A stretch of DNA of 64,000 nt from CAZUMH01 sp964621645 (GTDB lineage Bacteria; Zhuqueibacterota; QNDG01; JAGLOF01), in assembly GCA_964621645.1 (NCBI GenBank), contig CAZUMH010000005.1:1-64000 (forward strand), given 5' to 3'. The notes beneath the pieces are model-generated. The model had not been told where the DNA came from, ran no database searches, and saw nothing but the letters and a program-made list of their open reading frames with translations. This document shows positions 50,775 to 59,085 of the stretch, in pieces. Both the position numbers and the translations under genes were made by a program. Every line of letters starts with the position of its first letter. Position 1 is the first letter of the stretch.

Positions 50775-51815
50775 ATGAAACGCATTTCCACCTTCTTTCG
50801 CACCCTCCTGAAAAACCTGCGCAATCCCAGCCACCGCTGGAAGGGATACGTCCTGATCGGCATCATTCTCTATTTTGTCCTGATAAACCAGTTCATCCAT
50901 GTGCGGCCGGATCATACCTTTCTGGCCCTTCTCGTCTTCTCCCTGGCCTTCGGCTGGCGCCGCTCCAAACAGTTTCTCATCGACTGGGCCCCCTTTATCG
51001 GTTTCTGGATCGCCTATGATATGATGCGCGGCGTCGCCGACAGCGTGCGCAGCGTCATCAACGTCGTCGGTCCCTTCAAAGCCGAGCTGGCCATTTTCGG
51101 CCGCTTTTTCGGCAACCAGGTGCCAGCCCATTTCTTCGAATATTTCCAGACCATCCACGAGGGTGCCTGGTACAAAATTTTTCTGGATGTGATGGGTGCC
51201 AATTTCTACACCCTTCACTTCGGCGCCCCCCTTATTCTGGGCTGGATCTTCTGGCACACCACCTCGGACCGGCCCCATTTCTACAAATTTGTCTACACCA
51301 TAACCATACTCAACATCATGGCCCTGGCCACCTTTATGTTCTATCCGGCCGCTCCCCCCTGGTATGTGTATAAGTACGGCCTCTCCCAGCCGCTGGGCAT
51401 GATCAGCGGCAGCGCCGCGGGTCTGATGAACTTCGACAAACTGCTGGGCACCAACTTCCTGGGATCCTTCTGGGATACCTTCAACGCCAATCTTTTTGCC
51501 GCCATTCCCTCGCTGCACGGGGCCTACCCCTGTGTGCTGGCCTTTTTCGGGATGAAGAAATTCCGTAAACTGCGCCCGCTCTGGCTGCTCTATCCCCTGG
51601 GTACCTGGTTCTCAGCTGTCTATCTGGATGAGCATTATATTATTGATTTATTTATCGGATTGGCCTACGTGATCATCGCCTACAATCTGGTAAAGTGGGT
51701 GATCTATCCGAAGCTGTTTGAGGGATATGTGACCCGGACCGACGAGGTTCTCTCGAAAGAGGGGCCGGGACCGAAAAAGAAACGGAAGCAAAAGGAAAGC
51801 CCGGCCGCGGCCTAA
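50775..51815 (+). CDS. PAP2 family phosphatase, inositol phosphorylceramide synthase-like
   Basis: This 346-residue integral membrane protein has about eight transmembrane helices. The catalytic motifs resemble Aur1-type inositol phosphorylceramide synthases and PAP2_3 proteins: the PSLHGAYP motif and YLDEHYIIDLFIGL, giving the His-His-Asp triad. A positively charged C-terminal tail (PKKKRKQKES) lies in the cytoplasm. AAGGAG precedes the start. It could transfer or remove a polar head group of a phospholipid. Its stop codon overlaps that of the convergent EEP gene by 3 bp. Similar genes are found with DAG kinases in FCB and Actinobacteria. Confidence 0.9.
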   Translation: MKRISTFFRTLLKNLRNPSHRWKGYVLIGIILYFVLINQFIHVRPDHTFLALLVFSLAFGWRRSKQFLIDWAPFIGFWIAYDMMRGVADSVRSVINVVGPFKAELAIFGRFFGNQVPAHFFEYFQTIHEGAWYKIFLDVMGANFYTLHFGAPLILGWIFWHTTSDRPHFYKFVYTITILNIMALATFMFYPAAPPWYVYKYGLSQPLGMISGSAAGLMNFDKLLGTNFLGSFWDTFNANLFAAIPSLHGAYPCVLAFFGMKKFRKLRPLWLLYPLGTWFSAVYLDEHYIIDLFIGLAYVIIAYNLVKWVIYPKLFEGYVTRTDEVLSKEGPGPKKKRKQKESPAAA

Positions 51816-52675
51816 TAACAGCAGTCCGCCAGTACCGGAAAGTGATCCGAGGCGAAACGGCCGTCCCACACCTCGGACAAGACACCGTGCCGTCCCACCC
51901 TGGAGAATCCCTTCAGAAAGATAAAATCTATCTGATCACCGGGGGATACTCCGTTTTTAAATCCATTGAAGCTGAAGCTGGAACCGTAGGCGGGTTCGGA
52001 AGAGAGATCGCGGGCCTCGGCCAGACCGGAGAGACCGCCGGATCCCCCGTGGATGATCTGATAGGCCTCATCCTGCCTTATTGAATTAAAATCTCCCGTG
52101 AGTAGGAGCGGCCCCCGGCCGAAGCGGGTGGAAATTTTTTTCAGGATCAGCAGCGCGCTTTGCCGGCGAGCCTCTTGTCCCATGTGATCCAGATGGGTGT
52201 TGATCAGGGTGAATTCAACACCGTTGCTGCGATCCCGGAACCTGGCCCAGGTGGCGACGCGCACACAGGCGGCGTCCCACCCCCGGGAACCGGCCACCGT
52301 TGGCGTGGGAGAGAGCCAGAAGACCGAATCGGCCAGGAGAGTGAGCCGATCTCTGCGGTAGAAAATGGGCGCGAACTCCCCGGTCCGCTTGCCGTCATCC
52401 CTGCCGCACCCTACCCAGCCGTAATCCGAGAGAGCAGAATCGAGCCAGTCCACCTGATGGGCCAGGGCCTCCTGTAATCCCGCCGCGTCCACTTTGTGAA
52501 AGCGGATTGTTCCCGCCACCCGTTCACGGCGTGTGGTCCAGTTGTTCTCACCGTCTGAAGGATTGTCATAACGGATGTTGAACGACATGATCGTCAGGGA
52601 CCGCCGTTCATAGGGACCACAGCACACAATCAGGAGGCCCGCAGCCATCGCCGTGACAAGGAAAAATCTTTTCAT
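51812..52675 (-). CDS. Endonuclease/exonuclease/phosphatase family protein, exported
   Basis: This 287-residue member of the EEP superfamily has a lipobox-like signal (residues 1-20, LLIVCC). Motifs are MSFNIRYDNPSDGENNW, LQEAL, NTHLDHMG, GDFNS and SDHFPV, covering the metal and catalytic His/Asp residues. The start at 52675 overlaps the upstream hydrolase stop (ATGA); a longer frame reads back into that gene. Exported EEP proteins cleave phosphodiesters, for instance of sphingomyelin, nucleic acids or inositol phospholipids. It is the third gene of the FGGY-hydrolase-EEP operon. Confidence 0.9.
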   Translation of the reverse strand: MKRFFLVTAMAAGLLIVCCGPYERRSLTIMSFNIRYDNPSDGENNWTTRRERVAGTIRFHKVDAAGLQEALAHQVDWLDSALSDYGWVGCGRDDGKRTGEFAPIFYRRDRLTLLADSVFWLSPTPTVAGSRGWDAACVRVATWARFRDRSNGVEFTLINTHLDHMGQEARRQSALLILKKISTRFGRGPLLLTGDFNSIRQDEAYQIIHGGSGGLSGLAEARDLSSEPAYGSSFSFNGFKNGVSPGDQIDFIFLKGFSRVGRHGVLSEVWDGRFASDHFPVLADCCY

Positions 52676-53535
52676 CGGGAAATCCCTTCTATTTTCTTCA
52701 GATACTGCCGCATCTGCTGGACCATGCCGCGGCTGTGGGTGCCGCTGTTGGTCTCCAGATCGAGATAGGTCGCCTTGGGCAGCATCTGGCACATCTTTTT
52801 AAGATTTTCCGGTTCATGGAGCTTGTCCTGAGAGGCTCCAATGATGAGGACGGGACTGGTGATATCCGCAAGCTTATCCCAGACACTGTAGCTCCAGAGA
52901 GATGTAGCCGCTTTCTTCAGCTTATAGGCATCCGCTCCGTCAAGGGCGCGGCAGTATTTATCGTATTGAGCCCGGTCCGCCTCCACATTCATGCGGAAGG
53001 TTCGCAGATACCACTTCACCGCCGGTTTTATCAGTGAGTAAAGAGGCGGGTAAAAGAGCATGATCACCATCTTCCAGAAACGGGGCACCCGAAAAACGGC
53101 ATTGGGAGCCACCAGGACCAGACATCTGGGTTCGGGATCGAGTCCGGCGGCACAATCCAGCACCGCCGTGGCTCCGAGAGAACTGGCGAAAAGCAGATAG
53201 GCTCCTCCGCTCGGAAGCTGATTCTTTATATAATTGTGGATGTCACCGGCGATAACGGCGACGCTGTAGTCTGCTTTGCCCCGGACCCGGGCCGTGGTCT
53301 TCTCCCGGGTTTCCAGGTAATAGATGGTGAAATCCCGGGTCATCTCCCGCAGCACTTCCCCCCAGCCGTCGATGAGAGAAATCCAGCCGGGAATAAAGAC
53401 AACGGCCGGATTCCCGCTCTCCCGGGCGGGCGTGAAGACCAGAAGCCGCAGGGTTACCTGAGGATTAATTATCACCTCTTCTTCCCTGACTGAACTGCCC
53501 GGGGCGCAAAATTTATGTAAATCCTCTCCGCTCAC
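52672..53535 (-). CDS. Alpha/beta fold hydrolase
   Basis: This 287-residue cytoplasmic alpha/beta hydrolase has its nucleophile in LLFASSLGATA (the usual GxSxG reads A-S-S-L-G). The Asp is in GASQDKLHEP and the catalytic His in NSGTHSRGM. The oxyanion strand is VVFIPGWISLIDGWGE. It is joined by ATGA overlaps to the FGGY kinase upstream and the EEP gene downstream, so all three are translated as a unit. A lipid or glycoside ester substrate is a guess. Confidence 0.86.
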   Translation of the reverse strand: MSGEDLHKFCAPGSSVREEEVIINPQVTLRLLVFTPARESGNPAVVFIPGWISLIDGWGEVLREMTRDFTIYYLETREKTTARVRGKADYSVAVIAGDIHNYIKNQLPSGGAYLLFASSLGATAVLDCAAGLDPEPRCLVLVAPNAVFRVPRFWKMVIMLFYPPLYSLIKPAVKWYLRTFRMNVEADRAQYDKYCRALDGADAYKLKKAATSLWSYSVWDKLADITSPVLIIGASQDKLHEPENLKKMCQMLPKATYLDLETNSGTHSRGMVQQMRQYLKKIEGISR

Positions 53536-55121
53536 TCTTGCTCTCCCTCAGATGTGTTCATGCGTTTATACCAGCGCCGGTTCTGTCGATAGATATTTTT
53601 GAATTCCCTGAAAATACGGTCGTAGAGCCGGCGATTTTCCGGATTGGGCGAAAAGGTCCGGTCAATGGTAATGAGCCGGCTCATTTCCTGGAAGGAAGCG
53701 ATATACCCCAGGGTGAGACTGGCCAGCAGAGCCACGCCCCTGGCCCCGGCCTGCTGGGGATCCCGCACCCGCCGGATGGTCCGGTTGGTCACATCCGCCA
53801 TGATCTGGCACCAGATGTCGCTGCGGGCGCCGCCCCCGATAATATTGAGCTGGGTGACCGGGAAATAGAGATGTTCCAGGGTATGCAGCGCCCAGCGGGT
53901 ATTCAGGGCCACTCCCTCGAACAGGGCCCGCACCAGATGCTCCCGGGAATGGTTCAATCCCAGATTGTAAAGCCCGGCCCGCACGAATTCATCATCCAGG
54001 GGACATCGTTCCCCGTACATCCAGGGGGTGAAGATCAGCCCTTCGGCTCCGGGCGCCACCTTCTCGGCCATCTTGTCCAGGATCTGGTAAATTTCAAGCG
54101 TGTGATGCTCTTTGAGCAGCTGATCCTTATGATAGAGAAATCTGTTTTTCAGCCATTCCAGGCAAATGCCGGCCGTCTCCTGATGGGCCATGGCCAGATA
54201 GTATGTATCCGGCCGGGCGCTGCCGATACAGCCGGTGTAATGAGGGATATCTATCTTGCGTTTTCTCACGTGACCCGCAACCCAACCGCTGGTGCCCACG
54301 CAGATATGATATTCTCCTTCTTCCAGACAGCCGCTGCCCAGACCGGCCGCGGCCAGATCACCCGCTCCATTGATCACCGGAGTGCCCTCCGGCAGGCCGC
54401 TCTCCCGGGCCGCCGGACCGGTTACGTGACCGATGATATCGGCGCTGGCGTGAATAGCGGGCAGACGTGATTCGTTCAGGCCGGCCAGGCGGCAGAGAGC
54501 CGGGTGCCAGCGGTTCCGGTTCCGGCGCGAATCCATCATCCACCAGATATACGCCAGGTCGGCGGAGGTTACCCGGCTGCCGGTCAATTTCATCAGAATG
54601 AAGTCCTTGGCATCCATGAAGGTGGCGGCGCGGTTAAAATTCTCCGGTTCGTGCTGCCTGAGCCAGAGTATTTTCCCTATCTGATCCTTACCGGTCTGGC
54701 CGGGGGAACCCCCGGTGATACGCAAGAATCGGATCAGGCGAAAGATATTGTATCCCATGAGCCGGGGAGGCGTCCATAGTTTTTCAGCCATGATCCCGGC
54801 GCTGCGTCCGTCCAGCCAGCTGATCAGGGGCCGCACCGGCTCCCCCTCCCGATCCACTGCCACCAGACACTGAGTCATGGACGAAAAAACCACCCCGGCG
54901 ATCCGGTCTTTTCTGATCGAACCCTTTTTAATGACCTCCCGGCTGGTGTCACAGACGGCCCGCCAGAGGTCCCCGGGATCCTGTTCGGCCCAGGTAGGCT
55001 GCGGGTGAGACATGCTGTAGTCTTTCTTGACTTCGGCGATGATCTCGCCCCGGACGCTCACGGCAATGGCCTTGTCTCCACTGGAGCCCATATCATGGGC
55101 GATGATTACCTTCTCCTCCAT
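53532..55121 (-). CDS. FGGY-family carbohydrate kinase (xylulokinase-like)
   Basis: This 529-residue sugar kinase of the FGGY family has the ATP-site motif AHDMGSSGDKA in its N-terminal half and ISWLDGRS. The second half has NGAGDLAAAGLGSG and the C-terminal VTQLNIIGGGARSDIWCQIMADV signature. The start at 55121 is chosen because AAGGAAT is 7 bp upstream; the ATG at 55130 is too close to it. The substrate (xylulose, ribulose, L-fuculose or an alditol) cannot be read. It could phosphorylate a pentulose made from L-arabinose released by the GH127 enzymes, but no isomerase is in the window. Confidence 0.9.
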   Translation of the reverse strand: MEEKVIIAHDMGSSGDKAIAVSVRGEIIAEVKKDYSMSHPQPTWAEQDPGDLWRAVCDTSREVIKKGSIRKDRIAGVVFSSMTQCLVAVDREGEPVRPLISWLDGRSAGIMAEKLWTPPRLMGYNIFRLIRFLRITGGSPGQTGKDQIGKILWLRQHEPENFNRAATFMDAKDFILMKLTGSRVTSADLAYIWWMMDSRRNRNRWHPALCRLAGLNESRLPAIHASADIIGHVTGPAARESGLPEGTPVINGAGDLAAAGLGSGCLEEGEYHICVGTSGWVAGHVRKRKIDIPHYTGCIGSARPDTYYLAMAHQETAGICLEWLKNRFLYHKDQLLKEHHTLEIYQILDKMAEKVAPGAEGLIFTPWMYGERCPLDDEFVRAGLYNLGLNHSREHLVRALFEGVALNTRWALHTLEHLYFPVTQLNIIGGGARSDIWCQIMADVTNRTIRRVRDPQQAGARGVALLASLTLGYIASFQEMSRLITIDRTFSPNPENRRLYDRIFREFKNIYRQNRRWYKRMNTSEGEQE

Positions 55122-55195
55122 ATACGTCATTCCTTATTATTAGGAAAGCGATTCACGTAACCTCAAAACGGATTGAAGGACAGGATCTTGTCAAT

Positions 55196-56326
55196 TCAGC
55201 GGGACTGTCCCTCTACCCGGCCCAGAAACCAGGCCCAGAGGCGCTGGTGGAAGAGATAGCTGGGAGGATTGTTCTCCAGCACCGAGCGCAGGGTGAAGGG
55301 CTCATCATCCGGCCGAATGCGGACCTTCTTTTCCCGGTCATAAAGAATGGAGAATTCGGGATGGAACTGCACCCCCAGCACATTGGGATAGCGCTGGTGC
55401 GCGACGGCCTCCACTACCTTGCCGTCCAGCGAGGTGGCGATCACCCGTAAATCCTTGCCCAGTTTCTTGACGGCCTGATGGTGAGAGCTGACCACATAGG
55501 GGGTGGCCTCGGGCGGCAGGGCCAGCTCTTGCACCAGCGTGCCGTCCTCTTTCAGGCGGATGCGGTGCATGTTGTAGTGCAGCAGTCCGTCCAGGGGCCG
55601 GAGCCTGATCCAGGGATTATTGTGCCACCGCTCCTTGCCCAGCCGGAGAACATCTTCCACGTTCTCTTTATCATACACTTCATCCCAGATATCCTGAATC
55701 AGGGTGCCTCCCGTGCCGACATTGAGGGACTGCTCACCCAGACAAATTCCCAGGACCGGGTAAGCGGTCCGTTCTTCCAGGAGGGGCTCCACTTCACCGT
55801 TCTGATAGCCGCCCAGAAGGTGAAAAATAAAGGAAAGTTCGAAATAGTGCCGGTAGGGAGTGCGCAGCTCCGTGAGCAGGCTGGTCTTATCTCCATAGAG
55901 CTCCGGGGGAATATCCGCTCCGCCGAAAAAAATGATCCCCTGGGACTTGTGAAAAATCAGGGCAAACTCCCCGGAACACCCGTTTTCCCGATAGATATTC
56001 TGAGGATTAAGCTCCCCCCGTACTTCATGAAAGCGGAAATTCTTTTTCAGCCCGTTTATATCAACATAGCGTCTGGCGCTTTGGTAGTCGCTGGACTCCT
56101 TTTCATAGTAGACCCCTACTACCAGAAACTTTTCTGTGGGCAAAAATCCTTCCCGCTGCAGCGCCAGCACGGATCGCAGGGAGTACATGGTGGGATAGCA
56201 GATGGCGATCACCTGGGTATCGGGACTGCTGGTAGCCCAGTCGAAGTAGCGCGGCTGGGCCTGTGTCGCGGCGGTGACGATAAGCATGAGGAGGATGGCA
56301 CGCAATTTCACCTGAATGGTTTTCAT
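55196..56326 (-). CDS. Secreted class I glutamine amidotransferase-fold hydrolase (peptidase C26-like)
   Basis: This 376-residue protein has a signal peptide (LLMLIVTAATQAQ) and a class I GATase domain. The Cys195 nucleophile is in VLGICLGEQSLN, and the His/Glu pair is in GVQFHPEF. The GTLIQDIWDEVY block is typical of gamma-glutamyl hydrolases (C26). Residues 35-130 form an unusual N-terminal region with a STxxYQSARRYV-like stretch. The export signal and GATase fold together suggest periplasmic gamma-glutamyl peptide or amide cleavage. AGGAG precedes the start. The next gene on the strand is the FGGY kinase, 75 bp away. Confidence 0.85.
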   Translation of the reverse strand: MKTIQVKLRAILLMLIVTAATQAQPRYFDWATSSPDTQVIAICYPTMYSLRSVLALQREGFLPTEKFLVVGVYYEKESSDYQSARRYVDINGLKKNFRFHEVRGELNPQNIYRENGCSGEFALIFHKSQGIIFFGGADIPPELYGDKTSLLTELRTPYRHYFELSFIFHLLGGYQNGEVEPLLEERTAYPVLGICLGEQSLNVGTGGTLIQDIWDEVYDKENVEDVLRLGKERWHNNPWIRLRPLDGLLHYNMHRIRLKEDGTLVQELALPPEATPYVVSSHHQAVKKLGKDLRVIATSLDGKVVEAVAHQRYPNVLGVQFHPEFSILYDREKKVRIRPDDEPFTLRSVLENNPPSYLFHQRLWAWFLGRVEGQSR

Positions 56327-56406
56327 CTTAATCTCCTGTGTGGATTAAATAAACAGCCGGATCTCTGTAACAGAATTGCTCTTATATATCAGCGGGCCTC
56401 ATCAGT

Positions 56407-57396
56407 TTATTTTTCCGGAATCCCGTCTCCCTCCGCCAGAGCCAGAGCCCGCCCCAGTACGGAGGCCGACAGGCGGCAGCCGCTCAGGATAAGCGCGATT
56501 TTTCTCCTGAAAAATCTCTTGGGGGCCGTCATCAGAGCGGCCAGCGGCAGCGCCGCGGCTCCTTCAGCCAGCAGCCCTTCTTTTTCAATCAGGAAGACAA
56601 TGGCCCGGGCGATTTTCTCTTCCGGTACCAGGATGAAATCATCCACCAGCTGGCGGCAGAGATCGAAGGTGATGGTATCCGACTCCAATCCCCCTGCCGT
56701 GCCTTCGGACAGTGTCGGTCCGGAGGGCAGATCCAGCTGGCGTCCGGCCCAGAAAGATTCGGCCATGACGGCCGATTTCTCCGGCTGGCAGCCGATGATC
56801 TCAAGTTTGGGATTGCGGGATTTCAGATAAAGGGCCACTCCGGAGATCAGGCCGCCCCCTCCCACCGGAACCAGCACCGTGTCGATCTGCGGTTGCTGCC
56901 AGGCCATTTCCCGTCCCACCGTACCCTGCCCGGCGATGACCAGGGGATCGTTGTAGGGTGAAAGAAAAACTCTGCCAGTGGCGGCAGCCTCATTCCGGGC
57001 CTCAGCTTCGGTAATCGCGCAGTCCCGACCGCACTCTCTGATGTCAACACCCTGCTGCCGCAGCAGCGACCGCCGGGCCGGATCAATCTCCTCAGGAACG
57101 TAGACCAGGAGAGGAATATTCAGTTTGGCGGCCATATAGGCGCAGGCCAGGGCGTGATTGCCGGTGGAAGCACTGATCACCCCCGACTCTTTTTCTTTTT
57201 CCGAAAGGGAGAGCAAGCGGTTAGCCGCCCCCCGTAATTTGAAAGAGCCGCTCTCCTGCCGGTTTTCCAGCTTCAGGAAAACGCTGGAGCCATAGAGAGC
57301 ACCCAGAGACGCGGAAAGACGGAGCTCTGTTTCACGCGCGTAGGGCTTGATCCGTGACGCGGCCTCTTCAACCATGGCGGGGCTTAGCTGGTGCAC
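56407..57396 (-). CDS. Threonine/serine dehydratase (PLP, fold type II)
   Basis: This 329-residue PLP enzyme deaminates threonine or serine to 2-oxobutyrate or pyruvate. The Schiff-base Lys53 is in SGSFKLRGA, the phosphate loop is VGGGGLISG (near residue 165), and SGCRLSASVLG is at the C-terminus. It lacks the C-terminal ACT domain of biosynthetic IlvA, so it is a catabolic or serine racemase-like form. The start is GTG at 57396 with GGGAGG 5 bp upstream; a Met eight codons later is less likely. It has a strong own promoter 31 bp upstream. Confidence 0.92.
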   Translation of the reverse strand: MHQLSPAMVEEAASRIKPYARETELRLSASLGALYGSSVFLKLENRQESGSFKLRGAANRLLSLSEKEKESGVISASTGNHALACAYMAAKLNIPLLVYVPEEIDPARRSLLRQQGVDIRECGRDCAITEAEARNEAAATGRVFLSPYNDPLVIAGQGTVGREMAWQQPQIDTVLVPVGGGGLISGVALYLKSRNPKLEIIGCQPEKSAVMAESFWAGRQLDLPSGPTLSEGTAGGLESDTITFDLCRQLVDDFILVPEEKIARAIVFLIEKEGLLAEGAAALPLAALMTAPKRFFRRKIALILSGCRLSASVLGRALALAEGDGIPEK

Positions 57397-57426
57397 TGTG
57401 CCTCCCTGTAAATGACGGGATTGTAC

Positions 57427-57455
57427 AAGATAAATAATTGCTGTTTGGATGTCAA
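57427..57455 (-). promoter_or_regulatory. Promoter of the threonine dehydratase gene
   Basis: On the minus strand, TTGACA (57455-57450), 17 bases and TATCTT (57432-57427). The start codon is 31 bp downstream of the -10. Confidence 0.75.
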
Positions 57456-57470
57456 ACGAATCATTTAGCG

Positions 57471-57499
57471 TTGACTTTGGAGTAAATATTGTGTAAAAT
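57471..57499 (+). promoter_or_regulatory. Promoter of the receiver-domain gene
   Basis: TTGACT (57471-57476), 17 bases and TAAAAT (57494-57499). It is back-to-back with the dehydratase promoter; the two -35 boxes are 15 bp apart. Confidence 0.75.
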
Positions 57500-57542
57500 T
57501 AATTACGTAATCCCTGAAGGATTGAGAGCGTTTGGAGGAATC

Positions 57543-57989
57543 ATGACCAGGTTGACAATTCTCTGCGTGGATGACCAACGGGAGGTACTGGCGGCCCTGC
57601 GCAAGGACCTGACTCTCTTCGAAGAAATCTGCGATCTTATCGAATGTGAAAGCGCAGCCGAAGCGGAGGGATTGGTAGAAAAGATCGCCGCGGGACAAGG
57701 GCTGCTTTTTCTCATCATCTGTGATCATATCATGCCCGGAGAGAACGGCATTGATTTCATCGCCAGACTGGATAGCGAAGGCCGTCTGGGCCACACCAAG
57801 AAGGTGCTGCTAACCGGATTGGCAGATCAGACCGACACCATCCGCGCCATAAACGAAGCCCACATCGATCACTACCTGGAAAAACCCTGGGAGAGTGAGG
57901 GAATCAACCGTACTGTCAGGAAGCTTCTGACGGCCTTTATTAAAGAGGAGGGATTGGACCCGGAGGACTACGCCGGCATGCTCGCCTGA
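57543..57989 (+). CDS. Stand-alone response regulator receiver protein
   Basis: This 148-residue single receiver domain has Asp10-Asp11 (CVDDQ), phospho-acceptor Asp61 (ICDHIMPG), Thr91 (LLTGLA) and Lys114 (YLEKPW). No output domain is present; a helical tail of about 30 residues follows. The start at 57543 has GGAGG 5 bp upstream. The KPW variant is common in receivers of RpfG/HupR-type proteins. No histidine kinase is nearby. It is a monocistronic gene bounded by its own promoter and terminator. Confidence 0.92.
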   Translation: MTRLTILCVDDQREVLAALRKDLTLFEEICDLIECESAAEAEGLVEKIAAGQGLLFLIICDHIMPGENGIDFIARLDSEGRLGHTKKVLLTGLADQTDTIRAINEAHIDHYLEKPWESEGINRTVRKLLTAFIKEEGLDPEDYAGMLA

Positions 57990-58014
57990 CCGGACCAATA
58001 AGAAACCATCCCTG

Positions 58015-58041
58015 ACGCCTCCGCTTCCCGGAGGCGTTTTC
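58015..58041 (+). terminator. Intrinsic terminator of the receiver gene
   Basis: ACGCCTCCG (58015-58023) and CGGAGGCGT (58029-58037) form a 9-bp stem with a 5-nt loop, followed by TTTTC. Confidence 0.88.
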
Positions 58042-58055
58042 ATATGCCGTGCTGT

Positions 58056-59012
58056 TTACACCAGACCGAAGAGACTGCTGAGATAGAAGAGGTAAAAGAT
58101 GAGCAGCATCCAGCCCTCCCAGCGGATTATCTTCTTCTCTTCCGTCATGAAGTAGAAGATCAGAGTGGCTACCACCATGATGGGTACCGCGCGCACCAGC
58201 AGCTGCCGGGGCAGGGTCAGTTTGCCGAACAGGGCTGGAATCCCCATTACCGCGAAGGTATTGAAGATATTAGATCCCAGCACGTTTCCCACCGCCAGTT
58301 CAGGATTGCCTTTCCGGGCCGCGGAAATGCTGACGGCCAGTTCAGGAAGGGAGGTCCCCAATGCCACCACGCTGGCGGCCACCAGCGCGGTGCCTATCCC
58401 CAGAGAATTGGAAATACGGACGATCGACTCCACGGTAAATCTTGCTCCCAGGTAGACAAAAATGCCGCTGAGGCCAAGAAGTAACCAGGGCCGCGGGCCG
58501 ATCTTATCGACGCTGTCTTGATCCTTCTCCTCCCGCACGGAAGGACCGGAGCGGGCCGCGTGCACTGCGTGGCCCATGTATACCACCAACGCGGCCAGTG
58601 AAAGCAGGGCCTCAAAAATGGAAAAATTACCGTCCCAGACCATCATGGCCATGAGAAAAGAGGACGCCAGAAGGATGGGCAGATCGACAAAATTAAGATC
58701 ATAGGACAGCTTGAAATCCCCCGCCATGATTGCGGTGCAGCCCAGAATGAGAAAAATATTGGTGATATTTGAACCGGCCACGTTTCCAAGGACGATCTCC
58801 GAAGATCCGATCAGGACCGCCACCAGAGAACTGACCAGCTCGGGCAGAGAGGTGCCCACAGCAACGATGGTAACTCCCACGATAAAGGGAGGGATCTTGA
58901 GAGAGATGCCGATCTTCTCGGCCGCAGTGGTGAAAAAATCGGACGACTTGATCAGCACCGCCATACTGACGATGAATATGGCGATCCAGATTAAAAGGGG
59001 GATAATATCCAT
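58056..59012 (-). CDS. CaCA-family Na+/Ca2+ (cation) exchanger
   Basis: This 318-residue inner-membrane protein has ten hydrophobic segments in two inverted repeats. Each has the alpha-repeat motif: GTSLPELVSSLVA with GNVAGSNITNIFLI, and GTSLPELAVSISAA with GNVLGSNIFNTFAV. These are diagnostic of the calcium/cation antiporter superfamily (YrbG-like), which exchanges Ca2+ against Na+ or H+. The ATG at 59012 is preferred to a TTG start at 59045, although neither has a good ribosome binding site. It is co-directional with the next gene upstream (73 bp). Confidence 0.92.
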   Translation of the reverse strand: MDIIPLLIWIAIFIVSMAVLIKSSDFFTTAAEKIGISLKIPPFIVGVTIVAVGTSLPELVSSLVAVLIGSSEIVLGNVAGSNITNIFLILGCTAIMAGDFKLSYDLNFVDLPILLASSFLMAMMVWDGNFSIFEALLSLAALVVYMGHAVHAARSGPSVREEKDQDSVDKIGPRPWLLLGLSGIFVYLGARFTVESIVRISNSLGIGTALVAASVVALGTSLPELAVSISAARKGNPELAVGNVLGSNIFNTFAVMGIPALFGKLTLPRQLLVRAVPIMVVATLIFYFMTEEKKIIRWEGWMLLIFYLFYLSSLFGLV

Positions 59013-59085
59013 AATTGAAAATACACAAATTTTCCAGGAAAACAAATCAATTATTTACGGCTTCGCCGGCAGGTGAGGATCACCC

